Source: Bradyrhizobium icense (GTDB lineage Bacteria > Pseudomonadota > Alphaproteobacteria > Rhizobiales > Xanthobacteraceae). Taken from it: a DNA stretch of 64,000 bases. The notes below the pieces were generated by a model. The model was not told where the DNA came from. It saw only the letters and a list, made by a program, of their open reading frames with translations, and did no database searches. Shown in pieces: positions 36,304-45,537 of the stretch (position 1 is the first letter of the stretch; the number at the start of each line of letters is the position of its first letter). The stretch is from NCBI RefSeq assembly GCF_001693385.1, contig NZ_CP016428.1:7192001-7256000 (forward strand), read 5' to 3'. Both the position numbers and the translations under genes were made by a program.

Positions 36304-37251
36304 ATGAGCAACAATTCGCAAGTCCGGTGGCCGGAATTGCCGACCGCGGCGTGGCGTGACACCTATGCGACACTCCATCTTTGGACCCAGATCGTCGGCA
36401 AGGTCCGCCTCGCCAAATCGCCATGGCTCAATCATTCCTGGCACGTGGCGCTTTATGTCACGCCGCGCGGATTTACGACATCGCCAGTGCCCGACGGCGC
36501 ACGAACGTTCCAGATCGACTTCGATTTCATTGACCACACGCTGCGCATCTCGACCAGCGACGGCTCGCTAGAGCAATTTGCGCTAGCAGGACATTCGGTC
36601 GCCAGCTTCTATGCCGCCACGATGGCAGCGCTTGCCGAGCTCGGCATTGCCGTTGCCATCGACGAGATGCCGAACGAACTGCCCGATCCGATAAAATTCT
36701 CCGAGGACACCGTGCACGCCGCCTACGATCCAGATGCTGTCGGGTGCTTCCTGCAAATTCTCGTCAACTGCGACCGCATCTTCAAGCAATTCCGCACCGG
36801 CTTTCTCGGCAAGGCAAGCCCGGTGCATTTCTTCTGGGGCAGCTTCGATCTCGCGGTGACGCGCTTCTCGGGACGCCGCGCGCCACGCCATCCCGGCGGC
36901 GTGCCACATTTGCCCGACGCGGTTGCACATGAAGCCTATTCACACGAAGTCAGCAGCGCCGGCTTCTGGCCGGGCGGTGGCGCTATCGATTATCCCGCGT
37001 TCTATTCCTATGCCTATCCCGAGCCGCCAGGTTTTCGCGCGGCGAAGGTGCAACCAGATGCGGCGCTCTTCAGCGAAGCGCTCGGCGAATTCATTCTGCC
37101 ATACGACGCTGTCCGGAGGGCTGCCGATCCCGACAAGGCGCTGCTCGATTTCCTGCACAGCACCTATGAGGCCGCGGCAATCGCGGCACATTGGGATCGC
37201 GACGCGTTGGAATGCGATTCCGGGCAGCCCGGCGTGGTGAGGCGGGTTTAA
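36304..37251 (+). CDS. DUF5996 family protein
   Basis: A 315-residue cytoplasmic protein that starts WPELPTAAWRDTYATLHLWTQIVGKVRL, the DUF5996 signature. Other conserved parts are LNHSWHVALYVTPRGFTTSP and SPVHFFWGSFDLAVTRFSGR. No signal peptide or membrane helix. No biochemical function is known to me for the family. It is monocistronic and follows wrbA after 168 bases without an obvious terminator. Confidence 0.85.
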   Translation: MSNNSQVRWPELPTAAWRDTYATLHLWTQIVGKVRLAKSPWLNHSWHVALYVTPRGFTTSPVPDGARTFQIDFDFIDHTLRISTSDGSLEQFALAGHSVASFYAATMAALAELGIAVAIDEMPNELPDPIKFSEDTVHAAYDPDAVGCFLQILVNCDRIFKQFRTGFLGKASPVHFFWGSFDLAVTRFSGRRAPRHPGGVPHLPDAVAHEAYSHEVSSAGFWPGGGAIDYPAFYSYAYPEPPGFRAAKVQPDAALFSEALGEFILPYDAVRRAADPDKALLDFLHSTYEAAAIAAHWDRDALECDSGQPGVVRRV

Positions 37252-37259
37252 AGCTGCTG

Positions 37260-37376
37260 TGCAGGGTGGCAAAGCCAACGGGTCGCACGCCCGATGACAG
37301 GTTGCGCGTGCCCACCATCTTCCTGCTTCGCTGAAAATATGGTGGGCACGGCGCAACGCGCCTTTGCCCACACTAC
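37260..37376. repeat. Intergenic repeat with inverted GTGGGCAC arms
   Basis: GCGCGTGCCCACCAT and ATGGTGGGCACGGCGC are inverted arms around a short spacer, flanked by GGTGGCAAAGCC and TTTGCCCACACT. It resembles a family of transposon-derived intergenic repeats. No ORF inside. Confidence 0.6.
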
Positions 37377-37389
37377 AGAACGCGCGCCC

Positions 37390-37581
37390 TCAATGCCGCA
37401 GTTCCGGCTTCGCCACAGTCTGCCGGACTTCGGCGCCGCAATCGGCGCATTCATAGGTGAGGTCAATCTTTGCCTGGTTCCAATGCGGTTCGACGTCGCG
37501 CACGAACATCGGAAGCCCGACACAGCTCGGACAAATGACGAAACCCGGCTCAATGCCATCATGATGAATGTAGGCTGGCAT
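37390..37581 (-). CDS. Small zinc-ribbon-like hypothetical protein
   Basis: A 63-residue protein with one CPSC pair (VICPSCVGLPMF) and one CADC pair (YECADCGAEV), a pattern fit to bind a single zinc ion. GGGGAGAG before the ATG at 37581 supports the start. It may bind nucleic acid or act as an accessory protein; no more can be said. No evident operon. Confidence 0.72.
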   Translation of the reverse strand: MPAYIHHDGIEPGFVICPSCVGLPMFVRDVEPHWNQAKIDLTYECADCGAEVRQTVAKPELRH

Positions 37582-37748
37582 GTTGGCTCTCCCCACGGCA
37601 GCAATTCACGAGTACCCTTCACCCGACGCGCAGCATACGCACGCGCGGCGAAGCCGGTCATCAACTCTCGCGAACACACAATGAACGACTGCACAATCCT
37701 GGCATGTGTTGCAGATTTGCACGGCAGTTCCCATGCGGCAACAATGTG

Positions 37749-38936
37749 TCAGTTCTCTTCGCGCGACAGTGGCTTGCCGAGCAGGCGCTTCACGTGGCAT
37801 CCGAGCCGCGGATAGTTGCGCAATTCGCGCACCGCGCGATCGCGCAAGGCGTAGGGCCACCCGCGCCAGCTCAAGGCGGCGCTGACATCGATCAGCGGCA
37901 CGCGCGTGACGCCGAAGCGGCGCTTGTAGGCGTAATTGCCGACGGAGAAGTCGAACTCGCGTATGCCATCCTTGTGCAGGGCTGCCATGGTGCGCTCGAT
38001 GATCAGCCGGCCCGGCGAACAGTTCAACCATTTCTCGCCGGCATTGCTGATGCGGATCATCACATAGCGTGAGCCGGTCCTGATGCCGAGCAGCGTCGCC
38101 ACGACCTCGTCGCCAGCCGTGAGCGCCGAGACGAGCGCATAGCCGTTGCCGACGCCATCGCGCACCAGGTTGCGATAGAACGCCGCGCAGGTCTCGTCAT
38201 TGAGGGTGTAGTTCAGCCCGAGGCTCTGCATCCGCGTGCCCTGCTGAACTTCGGTGGTCGAGAGGATCCGCAGCGCCTCGTCGCTGTCGGCGACGATCGC
38301 AAAGGACGCAGCCGGATCGCGCGTGAACACGCGCCAGCTCCGTTCCAGCTCCTTGCGCACCGTCCTTCCCAGCGAGTAGCGCCAGGCGTCGTAATCCTCG
38401 CCTGTCGTGACGATATTGCCGTTGAGCGAGCACGCTCCGGCAGCGTCGAGCAAGGCAATCGGATTGGGCCTGCCGTCGAGATCGACGGGCACCTTGCGAA
38501 GGCGGATGAGATCGGCCGCGTCAGGCATCCGGCGCAACGCCGACAACAGGCTGCGCCACAGCGCGCGTGCTACCTCGGCATCGCGCGGCGCGGCGCTGCC
38601 CAGGATCGGCGCGTTGTAGTCGGTCAAATCGAGATCGGCGAATTCGACAATGGCGATCTTGCCTTGGTGGCGGCGGATCAACGGCAGCAGCACCACCGGC
38701 TCGCCGGTCGATGCATCCGTGACGATCGCGATCAACGGCGCCACGCCTTCGGCCGCGGCGAAGGCGCCATACCATGCCTCATACCATCGCGGATGCTGGA
38801 ACGGCGTCGACGGACTGATGTCGTGCCAGCTCGCGACGGCCTGTTGCCAGTCGCGCACCAGTTCGACGCGGAATCCGGCCGCGCGGCTTATTGCGTGCGC
38901 CGCTAGTTGCCCCGCATTGGTCGTCAGGACCGTCAT
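37749..38936 (-). CDS. CelD/BcsL-like acyltransferase (GNAT fold)
   Basis: A 395-residue protein of the kind found in polysaccharide clusters as CelD or BcsL. It has two GNAT-like domains. Recognisable segments are TPFQHPRWYEAWYGAF in the first half and GYALVSALTAGDEVVATLLGI with LIIERTMAALHKDGIREFDFSVGNYAYKRRFGV in the second. It may transfer an acyl or aminoacyl group to a saccharide. The gene follows the JmjC/cupin-like gene with a 9-bp gap, so the two are one transcript at the left edge of the polysaccharide locus. Confidence 0.82.
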   Translation of the reverse strand: MTVLTTNAGQLAAHAISRAAGFRVELVRDWQQAVASWHDISPSTPFQHPRWYEAWYGAFAAAEGVAPLIAIVTDASTGEPVVLLPLIRRHQGKIAIVEFADLDLTDYNAPILGSAAPRDAEVARALWRSLLSALRRMPDAADLIRLRKVPVDLDGRPNPIALLDAAGACSLNGNIVTTGEDYDAWRYSLGRTVRKELERSWRVFTRDPAASFAIVADSDEALRILSTTEVQQGTRMQSLGLNYTLNDETCAAFYRNLVRDGVGNGYALVSALTAGDEVVATLLGIRTGSRYVMIRISNAGEKWLNCSPGRLIIERTMAALHKDGIREFDFSVGNYAYKRRFGVTRVPLIDVSAALSWRGWPYALRDRAVRELRNYPRLGCHVKRLLGKPLSREEN

Positions 38937-38945
38937 CGGTTGCGA

Positions 38946-39878
38946 TTATGCCGCCTTCGGCAGATCGACGATCTTACCGGGTTCGTTCGCATCGAGGCGG
39001 AAATCGATCGCGCGACGCGCCTTGCGCTCGCGCTTGACCCAGTTGCTATCGCGCACGAGTTTTTGCAGCACCTTCTTGGCGAAGAAGGACGGCCCGCGCA
39101 GACTGCGGCTCTTCGGCATGTAACCGAAACGATGGCGCAGCAGGCCATTGGCGAGGTGGACGATCTGGGCGCGGCGGATATCGTCGTTGCCGTAGGACAC
39201 CGTCATGGAAATGTTGACGGTGCCGAGATTCTCGACGCGGTGCGGCGCGTTCAGCGGCCAGTTCAGCATCTGGCCGGGCTCGAGATCGAACACCAGCGCA
39301 TGCGCGTCATACCAGGGCGCGTAAGGCAGATCGACCTCGACGTCGAACAGCGCGATGTCCTCGAGGTGCTCCGGCTTGAGGAACGGCGCCGTGTTCGGAT
39401 AGACGTAGACCCGCTTGCGGCCGGCGATCTGGATCAGGCCCTGCCCCGGCAAATCGGCATGGTAATAGACCTGCGCGTCCGGCGAAGAGACCAGAATGCC
39501 GGCCTGGTGGTTCGGCATCACGAATCCCGGAACCTTGGCCGCGATCTCCTCGAACATGCGGTCGATCAGCTTGCGGTAGCGGCTGTCGACCGTGCCGACA
39601 TCGCGCATGTTGAGCCAGAGCCCGCCGCGGGAAATCGCTTCGATGACCTGCCGGCCGGAGAGGTTACCGATATCGCCCTCGCGCCACACCCGGCTGGATC
39701 CCTTGGCCCCCGTCTTCACCAGACTGTAGTGCTCGCGCGGATAACTCTCGATCAGTTGCGCGAGCTCATCCATCGAGAACGCCGGCGATTTGTGCATCTC
39801 GTGCTGCAGCCGGATCGGCTGATGGCTCCAAAGCTCGGAATGGGTGTCATCCCACGTCCTGAAGATCCTGCCCGTCAT
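38946..39878 (-). CDS. JmjC/cupin-like (putative 2-oxoglutarate oxygenase) protein
   Basis: A 310-residue protein. A jelly-roll centre carries QVYYHADLPGQG (near residue 137) and a distal WPLNAPHRVEN (near residue 211). Together these make the HxD...H iron site of JmjC-type Fe(II)/2-oxoglutarate oxygenases. A positively charged GRKRVYVYP strand fits 2-oxoglutarate binding. AGGAG before the ATG at 39878 sets the start; an earlier ATG at 39956 has no such site. First gene of a two-gene unit with the CelD-like gene. Such a protein in a polysaccharide locus is unusual. Activity is inference. Confidence 0.72.
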   Translation of the reverse strand: MTGRIFRTWDDTHSELWSHQPIRLQHEMHKSPAFSMDELAQLIESYPREHYSLVKTGAKGSSRVWREGDIGNLSGRQVIEAISRGGLWLNMRDVGTVDSRYRKLIDRMFEEIAAKVPGFVMPNHQAGILVSSPDAQVYYHADLPGQGLIQIAGRKRVYVYPNTAPFLKPEHLEDIALFDVEVDLPYAPWYDAHALVFDLEPGQMLNWPLNAPHRVENLGTVNISMTVSYGNDDIRRAQIVHLANGLLRHRFGYMPKSRSLRGPSFFAKKVLQKLVRDSNWVKRERKARRAIDFRLDANEPGKIVDLPKAA

Positions 39879-40110
39879 CGCCGCGCTCCTGCTGACTTTC
39901 CTGTTGCCTGGCGCACCACCCATATCGGCTGTCTCGAAATCGCGGTTTGGCGCCATTGCGTTACCGTCCGATGTCCCGTTATGAGACGACCGGACGATCT
40001 TCACGGTCGGATTGGCAAGAACGGTGCCGGGCGAACGTTGCCGCTTACCGGAAGCTAATGTCTGGCAGGTATGGCTAACGCCAGGAGTTACTGGAACCCG
40101 CCGCCGCACA

Positions 40111-41202
40111 ATGACTGGAGAAACCCGATATCGGGCGCTGTTTCTCGGCGCGGGACCGCAGATGCATTGCGGCATCGGCCAGTTCACCCGGTTGTTGCAG
40201 GAGACGATCGAAAAGCACGAACCTGGTAGCAGTACGACGTTAACCCTGACGCGCAGCGAAGGCTCGCTCGCGGAGATCTGGCGCGCGGCCGGCTCTGCGC
40301 AAAGCGTGGTGTGCAACTTCCCGATCGTGGCCTGGAAACGCGTGATCTTCGCGCCGCTCGCGGCGCTGGCGGTCGGCTGGCTGCTCCGGCGCAAAATTAT
40401 CCTGATTCAACACGAATGGCGCGGGCTGCATTGGCTGCGTCGCATCACCTACATTCCAGCGCTGCTGCTGGCCGACACCATCGTCATGTTCTCACCGCTG
40501 GTCCAGCGCGAGCTGGCCGACGATCCCCTGCTCGGCTGGACCGCGAGAAAAGCCGTGCTGGCGCCGCTGCCACCGAACATCGAGGCCCCGGCAGGCATCG
40601 AGGACTCGAAATTGCGCCATCGCCTCATCGCCGCCAAAGCGGACGGGCGGCTCTTGATCGGTCATTTCGGATCGATCTATCCGAGCAAGCAGCCCAACGC
40701 GCTGCTCGAGATCGGCGCCATCCTGAAGCAACGCGGGCTCAAGCCGCTGCTCGTCTATATCGGCTCGTTCATTCGCGGCGTCGACAAGGTCGAGGAGGAG
40801 TTTCATGCCCGTGCCCGAGAACTCGGCATTGCCGACGACGTGATCGTCTCCGGCTTCGTCGCGTCCGATCACGAGGTGTTCGGCCTGTTCAGCGAGATCG
40901 ACGTATTCTGCTATCCACTTGACGAAGGGATCACGGCGCGGCGCTCCAGCATTCTCACCTGCGTGCAATCCGGCCGTCCGCTGATCGTCGCCGGGCCTGC
41001 GCTGCCGGAAGAATTCGACCATCATCCGCGCTTCAAGGAATTGATCAGCCGCGGCGCCGTCGTGCTGGTCGCGCGCGGCTCGGACAACGAGGCCTATGCC
41101 GACCGGATTGCCACGGTGTTGAAACGGCCGCCGGTGCCGCTGCCGTTCGATTTCGACGGCTGGTGGAAGGATGTCGCCGAGGCCGTGCGGGCGCAATTGT
41201 GA
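40111..41202 (+). CDS. Glycosyltransferase, GT-B (family 4-like)
   Basis: A 363-residue protein with the two-lobed GT-B pattern: N-terminal YRALFLGAGPQMHCGIGQFTRLL and C-terminal LLIGHFGSIYPSKQPN followed by IVSGFVASDHEVFGLFSEIDVFCYPLDEGITARRSS. This corresponds to the acceptor lobe, then the donor lobe with its acidic motif in the EIDVFCYPLDEG region. ATG at 40111 (MTGETRYRA) matches the family; a longer frame is in the promoter. Divergent from the JmjC-like gene. Sugar donor unknown. Confidence 0.8.
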   Translation: MTGETRYRALFLGAGPQMHCGIGQFTRLLQETIEKHEPGSSTTLTLTRSEGSLAEIWRAAGSAQSVVCNFPIVAWKRVIFAPLAALAVGWLLRRKIILIQHEWRGLHWLRRITYIPALLLADTIVMFSPLVQRELADDPLLGWTARKAVLAPLPPNIEAPAGIEDSKLRHRLIAAKADGRLLIGHFGSIYPSKQPNALLEIGAILKQRGLKPLLVYIGSFIRGVDKVEEEFHARARELGIADDVIVSGFVASDHEVFGLFSEIDVFCYPLDEGITARRSSILTCVQSGRPLIVAGPALPEEFDHHPRFKELISRGAVVLVARGSDNEAYADRIATVLKRPPVPLPFDFDGWWKDVAEAVRAQL

Positions 41203-41212
41203 GATGCGTTCC

Positions 41213-41376
41213 CCGGATGCAGCGCAGCGCGCCGCCCTTGCACTCGGGTCCGCGCTCTGCGCGGCCCGAGCACAGGCTCTGTAGTGCGCTGCTGATCCGG
41301 GGTCCAGGAAGTCGCGGGAACAGTGGGTCCCGGCTCTGCGGCGCAGCGCGAAGAGCGCTGCACCGCGTCGGGACAC
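41213..41376. repeat. Intergenic repeat beside the polymerase-like gene
   Basis: CCCCGGATGCAGCGCAGCGC near the left and GCGCTGCACCG near the right, with CTGATCCGGGGTCC between. The pattern resembles a widespread Bradyrhizobium intergenic element of about 160 bp. It lies between convergent genes. Confidence 0.6.
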
Positions 41377-41383
41377 GCAATCG

Positions 41384-42697
41384 TCAGGCGCGCGCGCGAA
41401 ACCGGGCGAGATAGTGCAGGCCGAATACCGCCATCAGGAACGTGAACCACAGCGGATCGGAGCGGTCGAGGAAGAAGCTTTCCATCGCCGACAGATAGAG
41501 CCCGAACAGCCAGATCCGCAGCAGCATCGTGGCCAACGGACCGTTGTTGCCGCCCTCGCCTGCCTGCTGAAAATTCCGCAGAGGCAGGATCACCAGCACC
41601 AGGATCAGCACGAGAAGCCCGGGAACGCCCATGCCCAGCGCCGTGTCGAGATAGCCATTGTGGCTGTGGGCGGCGAAGCCGGCCCATTCCTTGCCGTCGG
41701 GAAGGCTTTGAATGGCGCTGCTGCCCCAGAAGGACGCAAAACCGTAACCGGTGAGCAATCGCGCCTGTAGCGACTGCAACGCAAACGCCCAGATGTCGGT
41801 GCGGCCGGTGAATGTTGAATCGAACGGCAGCAGCTTGGAGATTCCGGCGAGGCCTTCGAACATCACCGTGCCGACGCTGAGCAGGTTCAGCAACGCCAGC
41901 GGCGTGAGCAAGATGATCGCGCGAAGCCAGAATGAACGGATGAAGGAGGAGACCGATGTCAAGAGCAGCACCGCAAAGCACAGCGTCAGCGAGCTCTTTC
42001 CGGCCGAATACAATACGAACAGCGAGGCAAGCGCGACGATGGCGGCGCCGGATATCCATGAGCCGGAGCGGATGACGTAGATGCCGAGAAATAGCACCAT
42101 CACCATGATGGCCGCGGCCTGATTCTTGTGGCCGAATGCGCCGCGCCAGTTGCCGGCCAATCCGGGCTCCTGCGGATCGCTCGCCAGATGGATCGAAAGG
42201 TCTGGCGCCAGCAATATGCCGAGATAGCAGACCGCCAATAGCGCGAGCGCTGCGATCGTGAACCAATGCATCAATTCCTGCTGGCTTCTCGGCAGCAGCA
42301 TCAGCGCGGCGGTCACTGCGACAACGCAGATCGTCAGGCTAAGACGCCTGATCGACGTTGCCGGATCGAACGACAACACGACGCTCACCAGCACCCAGGC
42401 GCCGAAGAGGACGAACGCCGGCGACAGCAATGTCGCCAATCCCCGCGCGTCATTTCGCATGGCGAGTGCAGCCGTCAGCACGCTGAGTGCGCCGAACACC
42501 GCATAGGTCGCGAGCTCGTTTCCGGTGCTGACGTCGCCGATCTGCATGTCGCCAAGACTGACGAATGGATGGAGCGAGATCCAGCCGAGCAGCAGCGTGC
42601 CGACAAAGGTCGCGCCGCGAACGATATCCATCACCTGCTGGCGCTCTATCCCGGCGGCAACGTTGCGGACTTCGTACACGTCGATGAGGTGGCTCAT
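41384..42697 (-). CDS. O-antigen ligase/polymerase-like (Wzy/WaaL) membrane protein
   Basis: A 437-residue protein with about eleven membrane helices and a large periplasmic loop near residues 290-350. That loop holds FTGRTDIWAFALQSL and the closing AAHSHNGYLDTALGMG, the GRxxxW and H-x-x-x-L features of the O-antigen-ligase fold. Start at 42697 overlaps the GT2 stop by four bases. It would polymerise repeat units (Wzy) or ligate chains. In this context Wzy is preferred; WaaL is the alternative. Confidence 0.85.
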   Translation of the reverse strand: MSHLIDVYEVRNVAAGIERQQVMDIVRGATFVGTLLLGWISLHPFVSLGDMQIGDVSTGNELATYAVFGALSVLTAALAMRNDARGLATLLSPAFVLFGAWVLVSVVLSFDPATSIRRLSLTICVVAVTAALMLLPRSQQELMHWFTIAALALLAVCYLGILLAPDLSIHLASDPQEPGLAGNWRGAFGHKNQAAAIMVMVLFLGIYVIRSGSWISGAAIVALASLFVLYSAGKSSLTLCFAVLLLTSVSSFIRSFWLRAIILLTPLALLNLLSVGTVMFEGLAGISKLLPFDSTFTGRTDIWAFALQSLQARLLTGYGFASFWGSSAIQSLPDGKEWAGFAAHSHNGYLDTALGMGVPGLLVLILVLVILPLRNFQQAGEGGNNGPLATMLLRIWLFGLYLSAMESFFLDRSDPLWFTFLMAVFGLHYLARFRARA

Positions 42698-43743
42698 GAG
42701 ACGATCTTCGACGCCTTGTAGGGCTGCGGTTCTAGGCCGAACGCGGCCAGCACGCTGCCGATCGCCACAGTTACGGGATGCATGGCAATGGTCCACTCAC
42801 GCTCGGTGAGGACCGCGTGCGCGGCATAGCTGAGCGAAAGCGGCAAGGCTGCCAGCAGTTTGGCCGTCAACTTCGCCCGCAACCAGACGGTCGGTGTCGC
42901 CTTGCGCTGGACGTGATAATTGATCGCGCCGATCCGCAAGCCGCGCATCGCCAGCCATTTCAGGCTGGTCCGGCTTCGCGGCACGGTCTCGCTGATCGCA
43001 GCTTCGGCCGCCCAATGAAACCGCAGGCCGAGCCTTCGACACCGGTAGAAGAAGTCGGTGTCTCCGCCGCCCAGGAAATTGAAACGCACGTCGAATGCGG
43101 GGATACCCAACCGATCGAACACCGCGCGTCGGATCAGGCAATTGCCGCAGCCATAGATCACCGGAACTGGACCTGAGGCGTCGTAGGCCGGCGCAAACGC
43201 GGGGTGACGACGCAGCCCACGCTTCCGTTCGTCATCGAATTCAGGAAATACCGGCCCGCCGACGATGTCGGCGCCAGTCGCTTCCGCAGTGCCGACCATC
43301 TGCTCCAGCCAGTCCGGCGAAGCCGTTTCGTCATCGTCGATCATCAGGAAGCTGGTCGCCAGCGGGAACATCTGTAGCGCGGTCTCGAAGGCGGCGTTGA
43401 TCGCATGGCAATTGCCCTGACGCGGCTCGATCACGCAGAGTCCCGAGAGTCTCCCCGACGCGAGGTATTCGGCGGCAACCGGCACGCTCTTGCTGTTCGA
43501 CGCATCGTTCTCCACCATCACGACCGCGAAGCGGCGGCTGGTGCGCTGACCGGCAAGCGACTGCAGCGTCCGGCGCAGGTACTGAGGACGGCGAAAACAG
43601 GGAATGCACACGACGTTTTCGATGGCGGGATCGAGCGCCGGCGAAACTGCCACCAGCGCACGCAGAGCCCTGACCGCCGGATCAGGCTTGCCCATCCCAA
43701 TATCGCCGATCGAGCTCTCTGCCATGAAAGTCTGGTCGTTCAC
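42694..43743 (-). CDS. Family 2 glycosyltransferase
   Basis: A 349-residue GT-A protein. The catalytic marks are VVCIPCFRRPQYLRRTLQSL at the N-terminus, an acidic MIDDDETASPDWLE and the conserved GGGDTDFFYRCRRLGLRFHW. A C-terminal hydrophobic stretch (LLAALPLSLSYAAHAV) may anchor it. The start is GTG at 43743 or ATG at 43725; the site is weak. Downstream overlap with the Wzy-like gene shows it belongs to the polysaccharide locus. Extends a repeat unit with an unknown sugar. Confidence 0.87.
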   Translation of the reverse strand: MNDQTFMAESSIGDIGMGKPDPAVRALRALVAVSPALDPAIENVVCIPCFRRPQYLRRTLQSLAGQRTSRRFAVVMVENDASNSKSVPVAAEYLASGRLSGLCVIEPRQGNCHAINAAFETALQMFPLATSFLMIDDDETASPDWLEQMVGTAEATGADIVGGPVFPEFDDERKRGLRRHPAFAPAYDASGPVPVIYGCGNCLIRRAVFDRLGIPAFDVRFNFLGGGDTDFFYRCRRLGLRFHWAAEAAISETVPRSRTSLKWLAMRGLRIGAINYHVQRKATPTVWLRAKLTAKLLAALPLSLSYAAHAVLTEREWTIAMHPVTVAIGSVLAAFGLEPQPYKASKIVS

Positions 43744-43957
43744 GAATATGTCTCATCGTCCCGAAACGGGATTGGCGGATTAATTCCGGCACACTTCCGT
43801 CTCGAGAAAGCCGCTCGTTCCGGGATTTGTCCGGCCGTTGCGGACGTAACGCGCACGGTGGTGCAAATTTCGATCCGGCAGCGAAACGTGAGACACTGAA
43901 CTTCGGCGACGGTTAATGGATGGGGTTAATCCGCGATGTACGAACGTCGGGTGCAGT
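43744..43957. other. Short intergenic region upstream of the GT2-Wzy pair
   Basis: It carries the presumed GT2 promoter and the region after the GH26-like stop. Sequence TTAATTCC near 43781 is A+T-rich; no exact promoter was identified. Confidence 0.4.
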
Positions 43958-44944
43958 TCAGCGGCTGAACAGTTTTCGGAACAGCCTTTGCGAGTTCGGA
44001 AACTGGCCGTTATCGATCTGGGTCGGCCACGCCCCGTTGACGTCGAAATAGGCGGCGTAGGCGATCCTGTCTTCGTTCTTCATGAACCAGTCGTGCATCT
44101 GCTGAATGAAGAACGGATTGTCGCCGAAATTGCCCACGCCCCATTCGGGATAGCTCATGCGCTTGCCGTGCCGGAGCGCAAAGTCGCGGTGCCACTCGAG
44201 GCCGAATGGCGCTTTGACGTAGAAATTGTTCCAGCGCTCCTCAGGCGTGCCTTCATGCTTGAAGTCGTAGACGTCGAGACCGATGTAGTCGACGACATCG
44301 TCGCCGGGATAGCTCGCGTCCGCCGGCATGTCCTGCGGCCCCCATCCCGGACACCAGTCGAACTTGAAGCCTGAGGAGTGACGGCGGAATATCTCCACGA
44401 CGCGGCGGAACGCCTTGACGTAGTCGGCTTCATGCCCCTTCGCGAACCACGCCATTTCAGCCAGGTTCATCTCCCAGCCGAGCCGGATGATCGCTTGCGG
44501 ATGCGCCTCTGCAATTGCCCGGGCCGCAGCTTCGAACTCGGCATCGTGCAAGCCTTCGGCAACGTCGGCGAGAGGCGTCCCTTTCATGGTCAGCGGGATC
44601 GACCAGACCACATTGCGCGCGGGGTTGAGCTTCTTCCAGACGCCCGGCACCCAGCTCAATCTGGAGAAATCCTCCCAGGTCGACTCCCCGTAAAAATCGA
44701 CGCCGAGCACCGAGGACGGCTTCTGCTTCAGCCATTTCTCCCATGCCTGCAGCGTATGCTCGCGTCCCACGGGCCCCCAATTGACGAATGCGCCTGCGAA
44801 TTTCGCCGGATTGGAAGAGGCGCGCGAGGCAGCATTGCCGTCGACGTGCGCCAACAGCAGCACGGTCAGGACGAAGGCCGCCAGGAACAGCACCAGTCGC
44901 CGCAGGCCGTGTTTCTTGCGTCGCCTCGGATCAGTTCGAAACAT
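43958..44944 (-). CDS. GH26-like glycoside hydrolase
   Basis: A 328-residue protein with an N-terminal signal anchor (LVLFLAAFVLTVLLLAHV). The barrel has FAGAFVNWGPVG at its start, the likely acid/base Glu in IRLGWEMNL (near residue 155) and a likely nucleophile Glu in SYPEWGVGNFGDN (near residue 265). The layout resembles the GH26 beta-mannanase/GH-A clan. It may trim or edit the polysaccharide made by this locus, as the PslG- and ExoK-like glycanases do in others. Monocistronic and divergent from the flippase gene. Confidence 0.8.
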   Translation of the reverse strand: MFRTDPRRRKKHGLRRLVLFLAAFVLTVLLLAHVDGNAASRASSNPAKFAGAFVNWGPVGREHTLQAWEKWLKQKPSSVLGVDFYGESTWEDFSRLSWVPGVWKKLNPARNVVWSIPLTMKGTPLADVAEGLHDAEFEAAARAIAEAHPQAIIRLGWEMNLAEMAWFAKGHEADYVKAFRRVVEIFRRHSSGFKFDWCPGWGPQDMPADASYPGDDVVDYIGLDVYDFKHEGTPEERWNNFYVKAPFGLEWHRDFALRHGKRMSYPEWGVGNFGDNPFFIQQMHDWFMKNEDRIAYAAYFDVNGAWPTQIDNGQFPNSQRLFRKLFSR

Positions 44945-45537
44945 CGCCTACCCTCGCGTGCTTTCTGGCAAGGGCGATCCGGCCAGCAAAGCCGGACGCC
45001 ACGGCGTTAACGAGCCATAAGGAACGGTTGCGATGATGAACGCTCGTCGTCGCATAAGGACACAGGCCGTACAGGGTAGCTGTCCCAAAAGGAACAGGAC
45101 TCTCGCAGCGCTCTTCTTGTGGAAAGAGATCTTGTTGAAAACAACCTAACCAAACGCTCATCGGCAATCCATTCGCCGAAAAGGCCGGCGATCTCGGTGA
45201 CGGGCTTTGCAATATCCAGTCCACTGCGGGCGCGTGCACAAACGGCGCATCCGAAATGGTTACTGCGCAGCGAGATCCGCAGCAGCGTGTCGCAGATGCG
45301 GACAGCGCGGACAGATCGGATGTGCCGAAAATTCCCGACCTCGCCGTTTGTCCGCAGGAGACGCCGGAAACCATCGGGTTAACCACGCTGATGCGCCGCA
45401 AGACATGCAGCGCCGGTTCGGCACCGATCTTGCTCCATGGCCACCGCGGGAGGTTTGCGCCGGTTAGCGACTGGCCTCCGGCAGATCGTCGAGATGAATT
45501 GTCCCGCGTCGTTAACCCTGAACCCATTGCCGGAGTA
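44945..45537. other. Long intergenic region upstream of the flippase gene
   Basis: About 590 bases between divergent genes. Open frames on both strands here are not convincing. The G+C content appears lower than in the neighbours. A GTCCCAAAAGGAACAGGAC imperfect palindrome lies near 45083-45101. It likely holds the promoters of the GH26-like gene and the flippase operon, and perhaps regulatory sites. Confidence 0.5.

Noticed and set aside
39879..40394. N-terminal extension of the JmjC-like gene by about 170 codons
   Set aside because: It runs across the divergent glycosyltransferase gene and promoter, and the extension is not protein-like.
44931..45527. 198-codon minus-strand frame in the long EPS intergenic gap
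   Set aside because: Composition is not protein-like, with no family features, and it extends into the promoter region of the GH26-like gene.
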